Assembly (NCBI RefSeq): GCF_001074805.1
Contig: NZ_JUPI01000123.1
Span: forward strand, 1 to 35,496
Length of the DNA: 35,496 nucleotides
From: Streptococcus parasanguinis
GTDB taxonomy: Bacteria > Bacillota > Bacilli > Lactobacillales > Streptococcaceae
Reading direction: 5' to 3'
Shown one piece after another: positions 27,447 to 35,496 of the stretch. The notes beneath the pieces were generated by a model. It saw nothing but the letters and a program-made list of their open reading frames with translations. It searched no databases and was not told the origin of the DNA. The translations under genes and the position numbers were made by a program. The first letter of the stretch is position 1. The number at the start of each line of letters is the position of its first letter.

Positions 27447-28688
27447 TTATAGCTTTTCGTTGACATAACGAACAAATTCATTCCACCAAACCTTTAAGAA
27501 AAAGCTTTTCTCAATGGTTCTTCCCGCTACCATATCGACCGTTGGCTCCTGATCTTCTAGATAGCCTCGCCCGATTTTATCTGGATCAGTATAGTGTAAT
27601 TTTCCAAGAGTGGTGCCTGATTTGACAGGTGCCTTGAATGATTCTTGAGTGCTCTTGAATTGAATTTTTGGTTCTGCTTGACTGCCTTGTTTTTCGACGA
27701 TATAGAAGTCTTTTTTTGCAACAGCTAAAACAGTCTCCGACTTCCCATCCATAACACTTGCCTTACTTTTCCCGTAAGGATCTCCTTCTTTGACGACAAT
27801 GGAAGAAACAAAGGTTCTTACCACGTAGTTCATCAGAGAAGAAGTAGCCACAAAGCGTGCATATGGATCACCGTCAACGGCCTCTACTCCTAGGACAACG
27901 GTAATCATATGGATGCCATTTTGCGTCGTCGATGCAGCAAAGGTGATACCACCTTTGGTAGAGTTGCTGACTCGAAGACCGTCGACTCCAGACCGGTAAT
28001 TCGGCATGCCTTCTAGCATCAGATTGGGGTTTTCAATCTGCGTGTTTGAAAAAAGAGCAGTGGGTTTTGAAGTATATTTGGTCACTTCAGGAAAATCCTG
28101 GAGTAAGTGCTTGGCAATAACAGCAATATCATAAGCACTCAATTGATTTTCGTCCTCTTTTCCATCAGGATCTCCGCTGATGGTTTGTGTATTTAATCCT
28201 GTAGCATTGATTAAATGAGGAGATTGAATGCCCCATTCAGCAAGTTTCTTCTTCATATTTTCAACGAAGCTTTTCTCAGAGCCACCCACTTTCTCAGCTA
28301 AGGCCAAGGCAGCAGTGCTAGAATTTCCAACTAAAAGAGCAGTTAATAACTGTTCAACCGTATATTGGTTCGCCTCCATAGGAAGAGTACCAGCACCTTC
28401 GATATCATTTAAGGACAAAGCTTTCTCAGACAGCATGATAGGATCTTTCAGAGAAAGTTTTTTTTCATGAATGGCTTCGAAAATCAGATAAGTGGTTAAG
28501 AGTGTAGATAGTCCCCCCACATCTCGTTTTTTCTCCGAGTCCTTTTCGTAGAGAATTTTACCTGTATCAGCTTCAACAGCAATGGCGCTTTGGACAGGAA
28601 GATTTAGCTCCTCTGCCAGAACGATTCGATAAGGCAGACAGCATAACAGCAGCATGAAGGTTAAAAAAGAAAGAAAGAATTTTTTCAC
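27447..28688 (-). CDS. PBP3/DacA-like D,D-carboxypeptidase homologue lacking catalytic motifs
   Basis: The 413-residue frame is intact, with a signal peptide (about residues 1-25, GTG start with GAGG upstream), a transpeptidase-fold domain (about 30-270) and a C-terminal beta domain. It ends in an amphipathic membrane anchor (FFLKVWWNEFVRYVNEKL). Overall it clearly resembles streptococcal PBP3. Against the pneumococcal PBP3 sequence as I remember it, all three active-site motifs are gone. SITK is replaced by GLST (residues 59-62), so the serine nucleophile and lysine base are missing. SAN is replaced by NSS (122-124). KTG is replaced by RVS (239-241). The rest of the fold is well kept, for example SAIAVEADTGKILYEKD and HMITVVLGVEAVDGDPYARF. 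It is therefore probably a catalytically dead, possibly structural or regulatory, penicillin-binding-protein relative rather than a carboxypeptidase. Confidence 0.88.
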   Translation of the reverse strand: MKKFFLSFLTFMLLLCCLPYRIVLAEELNLPVQSAIAVEADTGKILYEKDSEKKRDVGGLSTLLTTYLIFEAIHEKKLSLKDPIMLSEKALSLNDIEGAGTLPMEANQYTVEQLLTALLVGNSSTAALALAEKVGGSEKSFVENMKKKLAEWGIQSPHLINATGLNTQTISGDPDGKEDENQLSAYDIAVIAKHLLQDFPEVTKYTSKPTALFSNTQIENPNLMLEGMPNYRSGVDGLRVSNSTKGGITFAASTTQNGIHMITVVLGVEAVDGDPYARFVATSSLMNYVVRTFVSSIVVKEGDPYGKSKASVMDGKSETVLAVAKKDFYIVEKQGSQAEPKIQFKSTQESFKAPVKSGTTLGKLHYTDPDKIGRGYLEDQEPTVDMVAGRTIEKSFFLKVWWNEFVRYVNEKL

Positions 28689-28717
28689 AGTTGTTTCCTC
28701 GTTACTTAGTCTTCTCT

Positions 28718-28746
28718 ATTGTATCATACAAATGATTAATGGAAAA
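28718..28746 (-). promoter_or_regulatory. Promoter of the PBP3 homologue
   Basis: On the minus strand: extended -10 TGA-TACAAT (ending at 28718) with a weak -35 (TTTTCC, 28746-28741) at 17 bases. Confidence 0.55.
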
Positions 28747-28810
28747 TCGTAAAATCGTCAATTAGACTAAAAAGTCAGTCATAGCAAGGTTTTTGGATAG
28801 CGATAAAGCA

Positions 28811-28825
28811 AATATTCAGAAAATT
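28811..28825 (+). promoter_or_regulatory. CodY-like box upstream of amiA
   Basis: AATATTCAGAAAATT matches the CodY consensus AATTTTCWGAAAATT at 14 of 15 positions and lies just before the -35 of the ami promoter. CodY control of peptide permeases is known in streptococci. Confidence 0.8.
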
Positions 28826-28828
28826 TAG

Positions 28829-28857
28829 TTTACTTTTTTTTCTATTTGTGATATAAT
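28829..28857 (+). promoter_or_regulatory. Promoter of the ami operon
   Basis: TTTACT (28829-28834), a 17-base spacer and TATAAT (28852-28857), preceded by TGA as an extended -10. Confidence 0.8.
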
Positions 28858-28893
28858 CTTAAACAAATCTAAAAAAACTATTGGAGAATTCCT

Positions 28894-30879
28894 ATGAAAA
28901 AAGGTAAAGTATTCGCAGTTGCCGGAGTAACACTCCTTGCAGCTGGATTGTTGACTGCATGTTCTGGTTCAAACACTAGCAAAGCAAGCTCAGGCGAAGA
29001 CAAGAACTATGGCTATGTTTACACTTCAGATCCAACAACTTTGGACTACACAATTTCTTCTAAAGCTGCTACCCATGACATCACTACAAATGTGGTAGAC
29101 GGTTTGTTAGAAAATGATAAATACGGCAACCTTGTGCCTTCACTTGCGGAAGACTGGTCTGTATCAAAAGACGGTCTGACTTATACCTACAAGATTCGTA
29201 AAGGTGTCAAATGGTACGATGCAGATGGTGAAGAACATGGCGAAGTGACTGCTAAAGACTTCGTGACTGGTTTGAAACACGCTGCTGATAAAAAATCGGA
29301 AACTCTTCCACTCGTTCAAGGTTCTGTCAAAGGATTGGATGATTATGTCCAAGGAAAAATCACAGACTTCAGCCAAGTTGGTGTCAAAGCGGTTGATGAT
29401 TACACACTTCAATACACATTGAACAAACCTGAAACTTTCTGGAACTCTAAAACGACTAACGGAATTTTGTTCCCAATAAGCACAGAGTTCTTGAAGAGTA
29501 AGGGAGATGATTTTGGTCAACCAAACGATGTGAAGTCAATCCTTGCAAACGGACCATTCCTTTTGAAATCCATTACTTCAAAATCATCTGTTGTATTTGA
29601 AAAGAATGACAACTACTGGGATAAGAAAAACGTTCACCTGAAAGAAGTAAAATATACTTATTACGATGGATCAGACCAAGATTCATTGGCACGTGGATTC
29701 TCTGATGGTGCTTATACAAAAGCTCGCCTTTTCCCTGCAAGTTCAAACTTTGCAACTGTAGAGAAAAAATATAAAGACGATATCTTTACTACACCAGCAG
29801 GATCAGGTGTAGCAGTACTCGGATTTAATTTGGATCGCCAATCTTATAACCACACTGCTAAGAAATCAGATGCTGAAAAATCTTCTACTAAGAAAGCAAT
29901 CTTGAACAAAGATTTCCGTCAGGCCATCACTTTTGCCTTGAACCGTGAAAACTACTCAGCACAAGTCAATGGTAAAGAATTTGCTAAACCAGCTATCCGT
30001 AATACCTACACAGCACCAGCCTTTGTCCAAGTAGATGGAAAAGACTTCGGAAATGTAGTTGCAGATAAGTTGACTACTTATGGAGACCAATGGAAGGGTA
30101 TCAACCTTGAAGATGGTCAAGATGGTCTTTACAACAAAGATAAAGCGAAAGCACAACTTGAAAAAGCCAAAGCTGAACTTCAAAAAGATGGTGTTCAATT
30201 CCCAATTCATATTGATGTACCGGTAGCACAAAATTCTACAAACTTTGTTTCACGGATGCAATCTCTGAAACAAACTGTGGAAGATACTCTTGGTAAAGAC
30301 AATGTCGTTCTTGATCTTCAAATGATGGACTCAGACGAAGTGTTGAATATTACTTTGAATGTGCCATCAGCTGCAGACGCAGACTGGGATCTTCAAGGAA
30401 TGGTCGGATGGAACCCAGACTATGATGATCCATCAACTTACCTTGATACTCTTCAACCAGCTTCTGAGGACCAAACAAAAGTTTACCTTGGTTTTGCAGG
30501 TGGTGTAGATAACCCATCAGCAAAAGCAGTCGGTTTGGATGAATTCGCTAAACTTCTTGACGACGCAAGTAATGAAACACAAGATGTTGTGAAACGTTAT
30601 GAAAAATACGCAGCAGCTCAAGCTTGGTTGACAGATAGTGCGATTGTTATTCCAACGATGTCAAGTACAGGTGCTGCAACAGTTGTTTCTAAGGTAGTTC
30701 CATTCTCTGAACCATCATCACAAACAGGTAACAAAGGTTCAACATACTTGAAATACGTTGAAGTTCAAGATGAACCAGTTACTAAGAAACAATACGAACA
30801 AGCACGTGAAAAATGGCAAAAAGAAAAAGCTGAGTCAAACAAAAAAGCTCAACAAGACCTTGAAAAACACGTTAAATAA
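28894..30879 (+). CDS. amiA: Oligopeptide-binding lipoprotein AmiA
   Basis: The 661-residue lipoprotein has a lipobox LLTAC with Cys23 as the anchor. It carries the SBP family 5 (OppA-type) peptide-binding fold (VYTSDPTTLDYTISSKAA near the start, then VVDGLLENDKYGNLVPSLAE) and a lysine-rich C-terminal tail. It captures oligopeptides outside the cell and hands them to the AmiCD channel; it is related to AliA/AliB of pneumococcus and Hpp proteins of S. gordonii. Several streptococcal regulators (Rgg/ComR type) sense peptides imported this way. It heads the operon after a CodY-like box. A partial terminator follows, so it may be made in excess over the channel. Confidence 0.95.
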   Translation: MKKGKVFAVAGVTLLAAGLLTACSGSNTSKASSGEDKNYGYVYTSDPTTLDYTISSKAATHDITTNVVDGLLENDKYGNLVPSLAEDWSVSKDGLTYTYKIRKGVKWYDADGEEHGEVTAKDFVTGLKHAADKKSETLPLVQGSVKGLDDYVQGKITDFSQVGVKAVDDYTLQYTLNKPETFWNSKTTNGILFPISTEFLKSKGDDFGQPNDVKSILANGPFLLKSITSKSSVVFEKNDNYWDKKNVHLKEVKYTYYDGSDQDSLARGFSDGAYTKARLFPASSNFATVEKKYKDDIFTTPAGSGVAVLGFNLDRQSYNHTAKKSDAEKSSTKKAILNKDFRQAITFALNRENYSAQVNGKEFAKPAIRNTYTAPAFVQVDGKDFGNVVADKLTTYGDQWKGINLEDGQDGLYNKDKAKAQLEKAKAELQKDGVQFPIHIDVPVAQNSTNFVSRMQSLKQTVEDTLGKDNVVLDLQMMDSDEVLNITLNVPSAADADWDLQGMVGWNPDYDDPSTYLDTLQPASEDQTKVYLGFAGGVDNPSAKAVGLDEFAKLLDDASNETQDVVKRYEKYAAAQAWLTDSAIVIPTMSSTGAATVVSKVVPFSEPSSQTGNKGSTYLKYVEVQDEPVTKKQYEQAREKWQKEKAESNKKAQQDLEKHVK

Positions 30880-30899
30880 TTAAATTATTGCTTTTCATT

Positions 30900-30933
30900 A
30901 GAACTTTCTCTTCTAGGGGAGAAAGTTCTTTTG
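30900..30933 (+). terminator. Leaky terminator between amiA and amiC
   Basis: AGAACTTTCTC (30900-30910) pairs perfectly with GAGAAAGTTCT (30919-30929), but only four T follow. Partial termination would favour binding protein over membrane components. Confidence 0.7.
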
Positions 30934-30952
30934 GACATTAAAGGAATGAAAT

Positions 30953-32452
30953 ATGAAAAAATATGTTTTTATGCGTATTTTGCGTTCGTTAGTGTCGATC
31001 TTTCTCGTCACGACATTAACCTACATGATTATCTATACGCTAACACCGAGAAATCTCATCTTTAAAAATGACCCCAACTACAATAAAGTAGCGAAGACAA
31101 AAGATTCGAAGATCAACTACGAAAATACTGTCTACGATCGCATGGGTTATTTGGAATACATGGATTCAAAGAGCTTGCAACAAAAAGCAAGTAAAGAAGA
31201 TTCTTCTGTAACAGTTGATGCGACGACTGCTAATGAAAAGATCTATAAGGCATACATTAACAAATTAGGTCATGGTTGGCAGTTGAAACGTTTCCCAGAA
31301 AGTAAGTCTTTTTATGCGGTGCGTGAAATTCCGGTTTTTGAACGTGTCATCAGCTTCTATGCGAATTTGATTCAATTTGATCATCCAGGTTGGGTGAAAG
31401 ATGCCTCAAACCCAAATCTCAAACGCTATATCCGTATTGAAAATGATCCATCTATTGGTTGGTCAGTTGTAGGTTCTGGTACGAAACACAAATACCTCTT
31501 GTACTTTAATGGTCAATTCCCATATGTACACCAAAACTTTGTAACCTTAAACCTTGGAAATTCATATCCAACTTATTCTAATACCCCAGTTCTTCAAGTT
31601 ATCACACAAGGACAAGGAACAACTAAGAAGAGTGAAGTGAACTTCCCAACAGGTAAAAAGACATCTTCAATCGATATCTACTCACGTACTTACAAATCAC
31701 CAAGTAAGGCAGATTCACAAGATATCAGTCGATTTGGTAAAGGGGATGCTTATACAGCAACTTTGAGCAATTATGAGAATCCATCCATGATTGCATCTTC
31801 TTCAATCATTGGTTTGATTGGTATTGCGATTGCTTACTTGATTGCGATCCCATTAGGATCTTACATGGCTCTGTTCAAGAACTCATGGTTTGATAGCATC
31901 TCGACAGCTGTTTTGACATTTATGATGTCTCTTCCAACTATTGCTCTTGTTTACATTGTGCGTCTAGCAGGTTCATTCTTTGGTCTTCCAGACTCATTCC
32001 CAGTACTTGGAGCACAGGATTGGCGTTCATATGTATTGCCTTCTCTGATTCTTGGTTTGTTGAGTGCGCCATTTATCGCAGTTTGGATTCGTCGTTACAT
32101 GATCGATATCCACTCGCAAGATTTCGTCCGTTTTGCTCGTTCAAAAGGATTGTCAGAACGTGAGATCTCAAGAAAACACATCTTCAAAAATGCAATGGTC
32201 CCATTGGTGTCTGGTATTCCAGGTGCTATTATTGGAGTTATCTCAGGTGCGACACTTACTGAAACAGTCTTCGCTTTCCCAGGTATGGGTAAAATGTTGA
32301 TTGACTCTATTAAAGCATCAAACAACACCATGGTCATCGGACTTGTCTTCATTTTCACATCGCTTGGTATCTTTGCTGCCATGTTAGGTGATATCTTGAT
32401 GACAGTACTTGACCCACGGATTAAATTAACGAATACGAAAGGAGGCAAATAA
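30953..32452 (+). CDS. amiC: Oligopeptide ABC transporter permease AmiC
   Basis: The 499-residue permease has one helix near the N-terminus (about residues 10-30), then a large extracellular insertion of roughly 240 residues characteristic of AmiC. A standard permease domain follows (about 275-490) with the ATPase-docking loop [19 protein letters not shown]. It forms the peptide channel with AmiD. The long insertion distinguishes it from shorter OppB proteins and supports the ami name. Its stop shares one base with the amiD start. Confidence 0.95.
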   Translation: MKKYVFMRILRSLVSIFLVTTLTYMIIYTLTPRNLIFKNDPNYNKVAKTKDSKINYENTVYDRMGYLEYMDSKSLQQKASKEDSSVTVDATTANEKIYKAYINKLGHGWQLKRFPESKSFYAVREIPVFERVISFYANLIQFDHPGWVKDASNPNLKRYIRIENDPSIGWSVVGSGTKHKYLLYFNGQFPYVHQNFVTLNLGNSYPTYSNTPVLQVITQGQGTTKKSEVNFPTGKKTSSIDIYSRTYKSPSKADSQDISRFGKGDAYTATLSNYENPSMIASSSIIGLIGIAIAYLIAIPLGSYMALFKNSWFDSISTAVLTFMMSLPTIALVYIVRLAGSFFGLPDSFPVLGAQDWRSYVLPSLILGLLSAPFIAVWIRRYMIDIHSQDFVRFARSKGLSEREISRKHIFKNAMVPLVSGIPGAIIGVISGATLTETVFAFPGMGKMLIDSIKASNNTMVIGLVFIFTSLGIFAAMLGDILMTVLDPRIKLTNTKGGK

Positions 32453-33378
32453 TGGCTACAATCGATAAAAATAAATTTCAGTTTGTAAAACGCGATGACT
32501 TTGCCTCTGAAGTAATCGATGCTCCAGCGTATTCATACTGGAAATCTGTATTCAGACAATTCTTGAAAAAAAGAACCACTATCATTATGCTTGCTATTTT
32601 GATTGGAATTCTTTTGATGAGTTTTGTCTATCCTATGTTTTCAAATTTTGATTACAACGACGTAAGTAAGGTAAATGACTTTTCAGCACGTTTGAATCCA
32701 CCAAGTGGGAAAGCACTATTTGGTACAGATAATAACGGTAAATCCCTCTTTGATGGAGTTTGGTTTGGTGCTCGAAATTCAATTATCATTTCCTTCATCG
32801 CAACGGTTATTAACGTGGTAGTCGGAGTTATCGTTGGTGGAATTTGGGGGATCTCAAAATCCATCGATCGTATCATGATGGAAGTTTATAACGTTATTTC
32901 TAACATTCCATTTATGTTGATCGTTATCGTCTTGACTTACTCAATGGGATCTGGTTTCTGGAACTTGATTCTTGCCATGTCCTTAACCGGATGGATCGGA
33001 ATTGCCTATACCATTCGTGTCCAAATCATGCGTTACCGTGATTTGGAGTACAACCTTGCCAGTCGAACATTAGGAACACCAACTTTGAAAATTGTTACGA
33101 AAAACATTTTGCCTCAGTTGGTATCTGTAATCGTGACACAAACATCACAATTACTTCCAAGCTTTATTTCTTACGAAGCCTTCCTTTCCTTCTTCGGACT
33201 TGGTCTTCCAATCACCGTTCCAAGTTTGGGACGTTTGATTTCTGACTATTCTCAAAACGTAACGACTAATGCCTACCTATTCTGGATTCCGCTTACTGTT
33301 TTGATTTTAGTATCCTTGTCATTCTTTATCGTCGGACAAAACTTGGCCGATGCCAGCGACCCACGTACACATAGATAG
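32452..33378 (+). CDS. amiD: Oligopeptide ABC transporter permease AmiD
   Basis: The 308-residue OppC-type permease has an N-terminal cytoplasmic segment, a first helix near residues 45-62 and five more within the transport domain. The ATPase-docking region is [20 protein letters not shown]. It pairs with AmiC. One base of its ATG is shared with the amiC stop, and an AAGGAGG ribosome site lies within amiC. It ends PRTHR, similar to other AmiD/OppC proteins. Confidence 0.96.
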   Translation: MATIDKNKFQFVKRDDFASEVIDAPAYSYWKSVFRQFLKKRTTIIMLAILIGILLMSFVYPMFSNFDYNDVSKVNDFSARLNPPSGKALFGTDNNGKSLFDGVWFGARNSIIISFIATVINVVVGVIVGGIWGISKSIDRIMMEVYNVISNIPFMLIVIVLTYSMGSGFWNLILAMSLTGWIGIAYTIRVQIMRYRDLEYNLASRTLGTPTLKIVTKNILPQLVSVIVTQTSQLLPSFISYEAFLSFFGLGLPITVPSLGRLISDYSQNVTTNAYLFWIPLTVLILVSLSFFIVGQNLADASDPRTHR

Positions 33379-33389
33379 GAGGAGTAGAT

Positions 33390-34457
33390 ATGACATCAAA
33401 TAACAATATTATTTTATCTGCTCAAGATATCGTAGTGGAATTTGACGTGCGCGATCGCGTACTGACAGCTATTCGTGGCGTATCGCTTGAGCTAGTAGAA
33501 GGTGAAGTTCTTGCCTTGGTTGGTGAGTCAGGTTCAGGGAAATCAGTTTTGACAAAAACATTCACCGGAATGTTAGAAGATAACGGCCGTATTGCTCAAG
33601 GTTCGATTAAGTACCGTGGCCAAGAATTGACGGATTTGGCATCCAATAAAGATTGGGAAAATATTCGTGGTTCTAAAATCGCTACAATTTTCCAAGACCC
33701 AATGACAAGTTTGGACCCAATCAATACAATTGGTTCACAAATTACTGAAGTCATTATCAAACACCAAGGGAAAACAGCTAAAGAAGCTAGAGAAATGGCT
33801 TTGGACTATATGGAGAAAGTTGGAATTCCGGATGCTGAACGTCGTTTCGATGAGTATCCCTTCCAATATTCTGGTGGGATGCGCCAACGGATCGTTATTG
33901 CGATTGCCTTGGCCTGCCGTCCAGATATCTTGATCTGTGACGAACCTACAACAGCCCTTGACGTAACTATTCAAGCGCAAATCATAGATTTGTTGAAATC
34001 CCTTCAAAAAGAATACCAATTTACAGTTATCTTTATCACCCACGACTTAGGTGTAGTTGCAAGTATTGCTGATAAAGTAGCCGTTATGTATGCTGGAGAA
34101 ATCGTTGAGTTTGGTAAAGTAGAAGAAATTTTCTATGATCCAAAACATCCATATACATGGAGTTTGCTTTCAAGCTTGCCTCAATTGTCAACCTCAGATG
34201 GTGATCTTTATTCTATTCCAGGGACTCCACCATCATTGTATGCTCCAATCAAAGGAGATGCGTTTGCTCTTCGTTCAGACTATGCGATGCAAATTGATTT
34301 TGAAGAAGAAGCACCTGCCTTTAAAGTTACAGATACTCACTGGGCTAAGACCTGGTTGCTCCATCCAGATGCACCAACAGTTCATAAACCAGAAGTAATC
34401 GAAAACCTTCACGAAAAGATTGGCTCAAAAATGGGCTTCACTCACATTACAGAATAG
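33390..34457 (+). CDS. amiE: Oligopeptide ABC transporter ATPase AmiE
   Basis: A 355-residue OppD-type ATPase with Walker [12 protein letters not shown]-loop [11 protein letters not shown], signature YSGGMRQR, Walker [12 protein letters not shown] and H-loop FITHDLG. The C-terminal oligopeptide/dipeptide ATPase region ([14 protein letters not shown] onward) is present. Some bacteria carry an Fe-S motif in this region, but no matching cysteine cluster was seen here. It works as a heterodimer with AmiF. It lies eleven bases after amiD, behind an AGGAGGAG ribosome site. Confidence 0.96.
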   Translation: MTSNNNIILSAQDIVVEFDVRDRVLTAIRGVSLELVEGEVLALVGESGSGKSVLTKTFTGMLEDNGRIAQGSIKYRGQELTDLASNKDWENIRGSKIATIFQDPMTSLDPINTIGSQITEVIIKHQGKTAKEAREMALDYMEKVGIPDAERRFDEYPFQYSGGMRQRIVIAIALACRPDILICDEPTTALDVTIQAQIIDLLKSLQKEYQFTVIFITHDLGVVASIADKVAVMYAGEIVEFGKVEEIFYDPKHPYTWSLLSSLPQLSTSDGDLYSIPGTPPSLYAPIKGDAFALRSDYAMQIDFEEEAPAFKVTDTHWAKTWLLHPDAPTVHKPEVIENLHEKIGSKMGFTHITE

Positions 34458-34467
34458 GAGGAAGGAA

Positions 34468-35394
34468 ATGACTGAAAAATTAGTTGAAATTAAAGATTTA
34501 GAAATTTCCTTCGGTGAAGGAAGTAAAAAATTCGTTGCTGTGAAAAACGCTAACTTCTTCATTAATAAGGGAGAAACATTCTCTCTTGTTGGTGAATCAG
34601 GAAGTGGGAAGACAACAATTGGACGTGCAATTATTGGTTTGAATGATACAAGCGCTGGAGAAATTATTTATGACGGTCGCAAGATCAATGGAAGAAATTC
34701 TCACAGTGAAAAATCAGAGTTGATTCGTAAAATTCAAATGATCTTCCAAGACCCAGCAGCAAGTTTGAATGAACGTGCAACAGTTAATTATATTATCTCT
34801 GAAGGTTTGATCAATCACCATTTGTTTAACAGTGAAGAAGAACGTCAGGAAAAAGTAAAAAATATTATGCATGAAGTTGGGCTTCTTGCAGAACATTTGA
34901 CACGTTACCCTCACGAATTCTCAGGTGGACAACGTCAACGGATCGGTATTGCCCGCGCACTTGTCATGGAACCAGAATTTGTCATTGCGGATGAACCAAT
35001 CTCAGCTCTTGACGTTTCAGTACGTGCGCAGGTCTTGAACCTTTTGAAAAAATTCCAAAGAGAATTAGGTTTGACCTACCTCTTTATCGCCCATGACTTA
35101 TCAGTTGTGCGCTTCATTTCTGACCGTATTGCAGTTATCTATAAAGGGGTTATTGTAGAAGTAGCAGAAACTGAAGAGCTATTTAACCACCCAATTCATC
35201 CATACACGCAATCACTTCTTTCAGCAGTCCCAATTCCAGATCCAATTCTAGAACGTAAAAAAGTTCTTAAAATCTACGATCCAGAACAACATGATTACTC
35301 TGAAGATAAACCACAAATGGTTGAAATTAAACCAGGTCATTATGTTTGGGCTAATAAAGCTGAGGAAAACAAATACAGACAAGAATATAAATAG
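34468..35394 (+). CDS. amiF: Oligopeptide ABC transporter ATPase AmiF
   Basis: The frame is open from 34420, but the ATG at 34468 follows a very strong AGGAGGAAGG and gives the normal 308-residue OppF-type ATPase. Walker A is GESGSGKTT, signature FSGGQRQR, Walker [12 protein letters not shown] and H-loop FIAHDLS. The typical C-terminal segment [19 protein letters not shown] is present. It is the last gene of the ami operon. The stop codon is itself part of the terminator stem that follows. Confidence 0.96.
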   Translation: MTEKLVEIKDLEISFGEGSKKFVAVKNANFFINKGETFSLVGESGSGKTTIGRAIIGLNDTSAGEIIYDGRKINGRNSHSEKSELIRKIQMIFQDPAASLNERATVNYIISEGLINHHLFNSEEERQEKVKNIMHEVGLLAEHLTRYPHEFSGGQRQRIGIARALVMEPEFVIADEPISALDVSVRAQVLNLLKKFQRELGLTYLFIAHDLSVVRFISDRIAVIYKGVIVEVAETEELFNHPIHPYTQSLLSAVPIPDPILERKKVLKIYDPEQHDYSEDKPQMVEIKPGHYVWANKAEENKYRQEYK

Positions 35395-35418
35395 AGAGGA
35401 TTACCTCTCTATTTTCTT
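35392..35418 (+). terminator. ami operon terminator, overlapping the amiF stop
   Basis: TAGAGAGG (35392-35399), an ATTA loop and CCTCTCTA (35404-35411), then a T-rich tail. The stem begins with the amiF TAG codon. Confidence 0.85.
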
Positions 35419-35465
35419 TATTTCAAGAAAATCTTCAATAAAATAAAATTTTTTGAGAAAAAGTA

Positions 35466-35494
35466 TTGACAGTAAGTCCAGGTCATGATATACT
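35466..35494 (+). promoter_or_regulatory. Strong promoter at window end
   Basis: TTGACA (35466-35471), exactly 17 bases, then TGA-TATACT (35489-35494), with an A/T-rich stretch upstream (about 35431-35463) that could act as an UP element. This is the strongest promoter in the window, and its gene lies beyond the end. Streptococcal rRNA or tRNA promoters often look like this, which is an inference only. Confidence 0.75.
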
Positions 35495-35496
35495 AA

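Noticed and set aside
28527..28538. SEKK (residues 51-54) in the PBP3 homologue as a surviving SxxK motif
   Set aside because: It lies eight residues before the place where PBP3 carries SITK, in the KD-rich turn before the helix, and the other two motifs are missing too, so it is probably a chance match.

Overview
The window looks like chromosomal DNA of a low-GC Gram-positive coccus, most likely a viridans-group Streptococcus (mitis/sanguinis/parasanguinis-like). The evidence is an AmiACDEF oligopeptide permease, MecA directly coupled to an RgpG-type glycosyl-phosphate transferase, a sufCDSUB operon, CodY-type boxes, a PBP3-type gene beside suf, and a gene order rpmB - Asp23-like - fakA-like - ilvBNC - ilvA - amino-acid ABC transporter - uppP that I recall as similar to pneumococcus. 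I saw no phage genes, insertion sequences, CRISPR arrays, tRNAs or rRNAs. The window is mainly core genome with small accessory insertions.

Layout. 1-1340: a repeat-like terminator, then a two-gene module of a LytTR-type regulator and a membrane protein with a LiaF-like C-terminus. 1367-3999: rpmB with a palindrome-rich leader, an unexplained structured intergenic element (about 1700-1830), then an Asp23-family protein and a FakA/DAK2 protein. 4190-4844: an orphan lipoprotein. 4847-8556: a one-direction operon of a 63-aa membrane protein, a possible 29-aa peptide, an ABC exporter (ATPase and permease), a sensor kinase and a NarL-type response regulator, preceded by repeated TGAC half-sites that could be its own operator. 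8612-13370: branched-chain amino-acid genes ilvB, ilvN, ilvC and ilvA behind a CodY-like box. 13361-14683: an SPFH protein and a 71-aa HTH-like protein. 14710-17119 (minus strand): a polar amino-acid ABC transporter whose binding protein is fused to the permease, divergent from a DUF2207 membrane protein. 19135-22097: uppP, mecA, rgpG. 22096-27444: the suf Fe-S assembly operon. 27407-28746 (minus strand): a D,D-carboxypeptidase (PBP3) homologue. 28811-35418: amiACDEF behind a second CodY-like box. The window ends on a strong promoter whose gene lies outside.

How it fits together. Nitrogen and branched-chain metabolism is a recurring theme: ilvBNC and the Ami peptide importer each have a close match to the CodY operator beside the promoter, so amino-acid synthesis and peptide uptake are probably controlled together. 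Cell-envelope functions are the second theme: undecaprenyl phosphate recycling (uppP), loading of that carrier (rgpG), a LiaF-like protein, a YvfRSTU-like ABC/two-component cassette and the PBP3 homologue.

The most striking observation is that the PBP3 homologue is a full-length open frame that has lost all three catalytic motifs of penicillin-interacting enzymes, which makes it a candidate pseudoenzyme. Other points worth a second look are the tandem TGAC operator at suitable distances from a promoter with a poor -35, and the structured element after rpmB.
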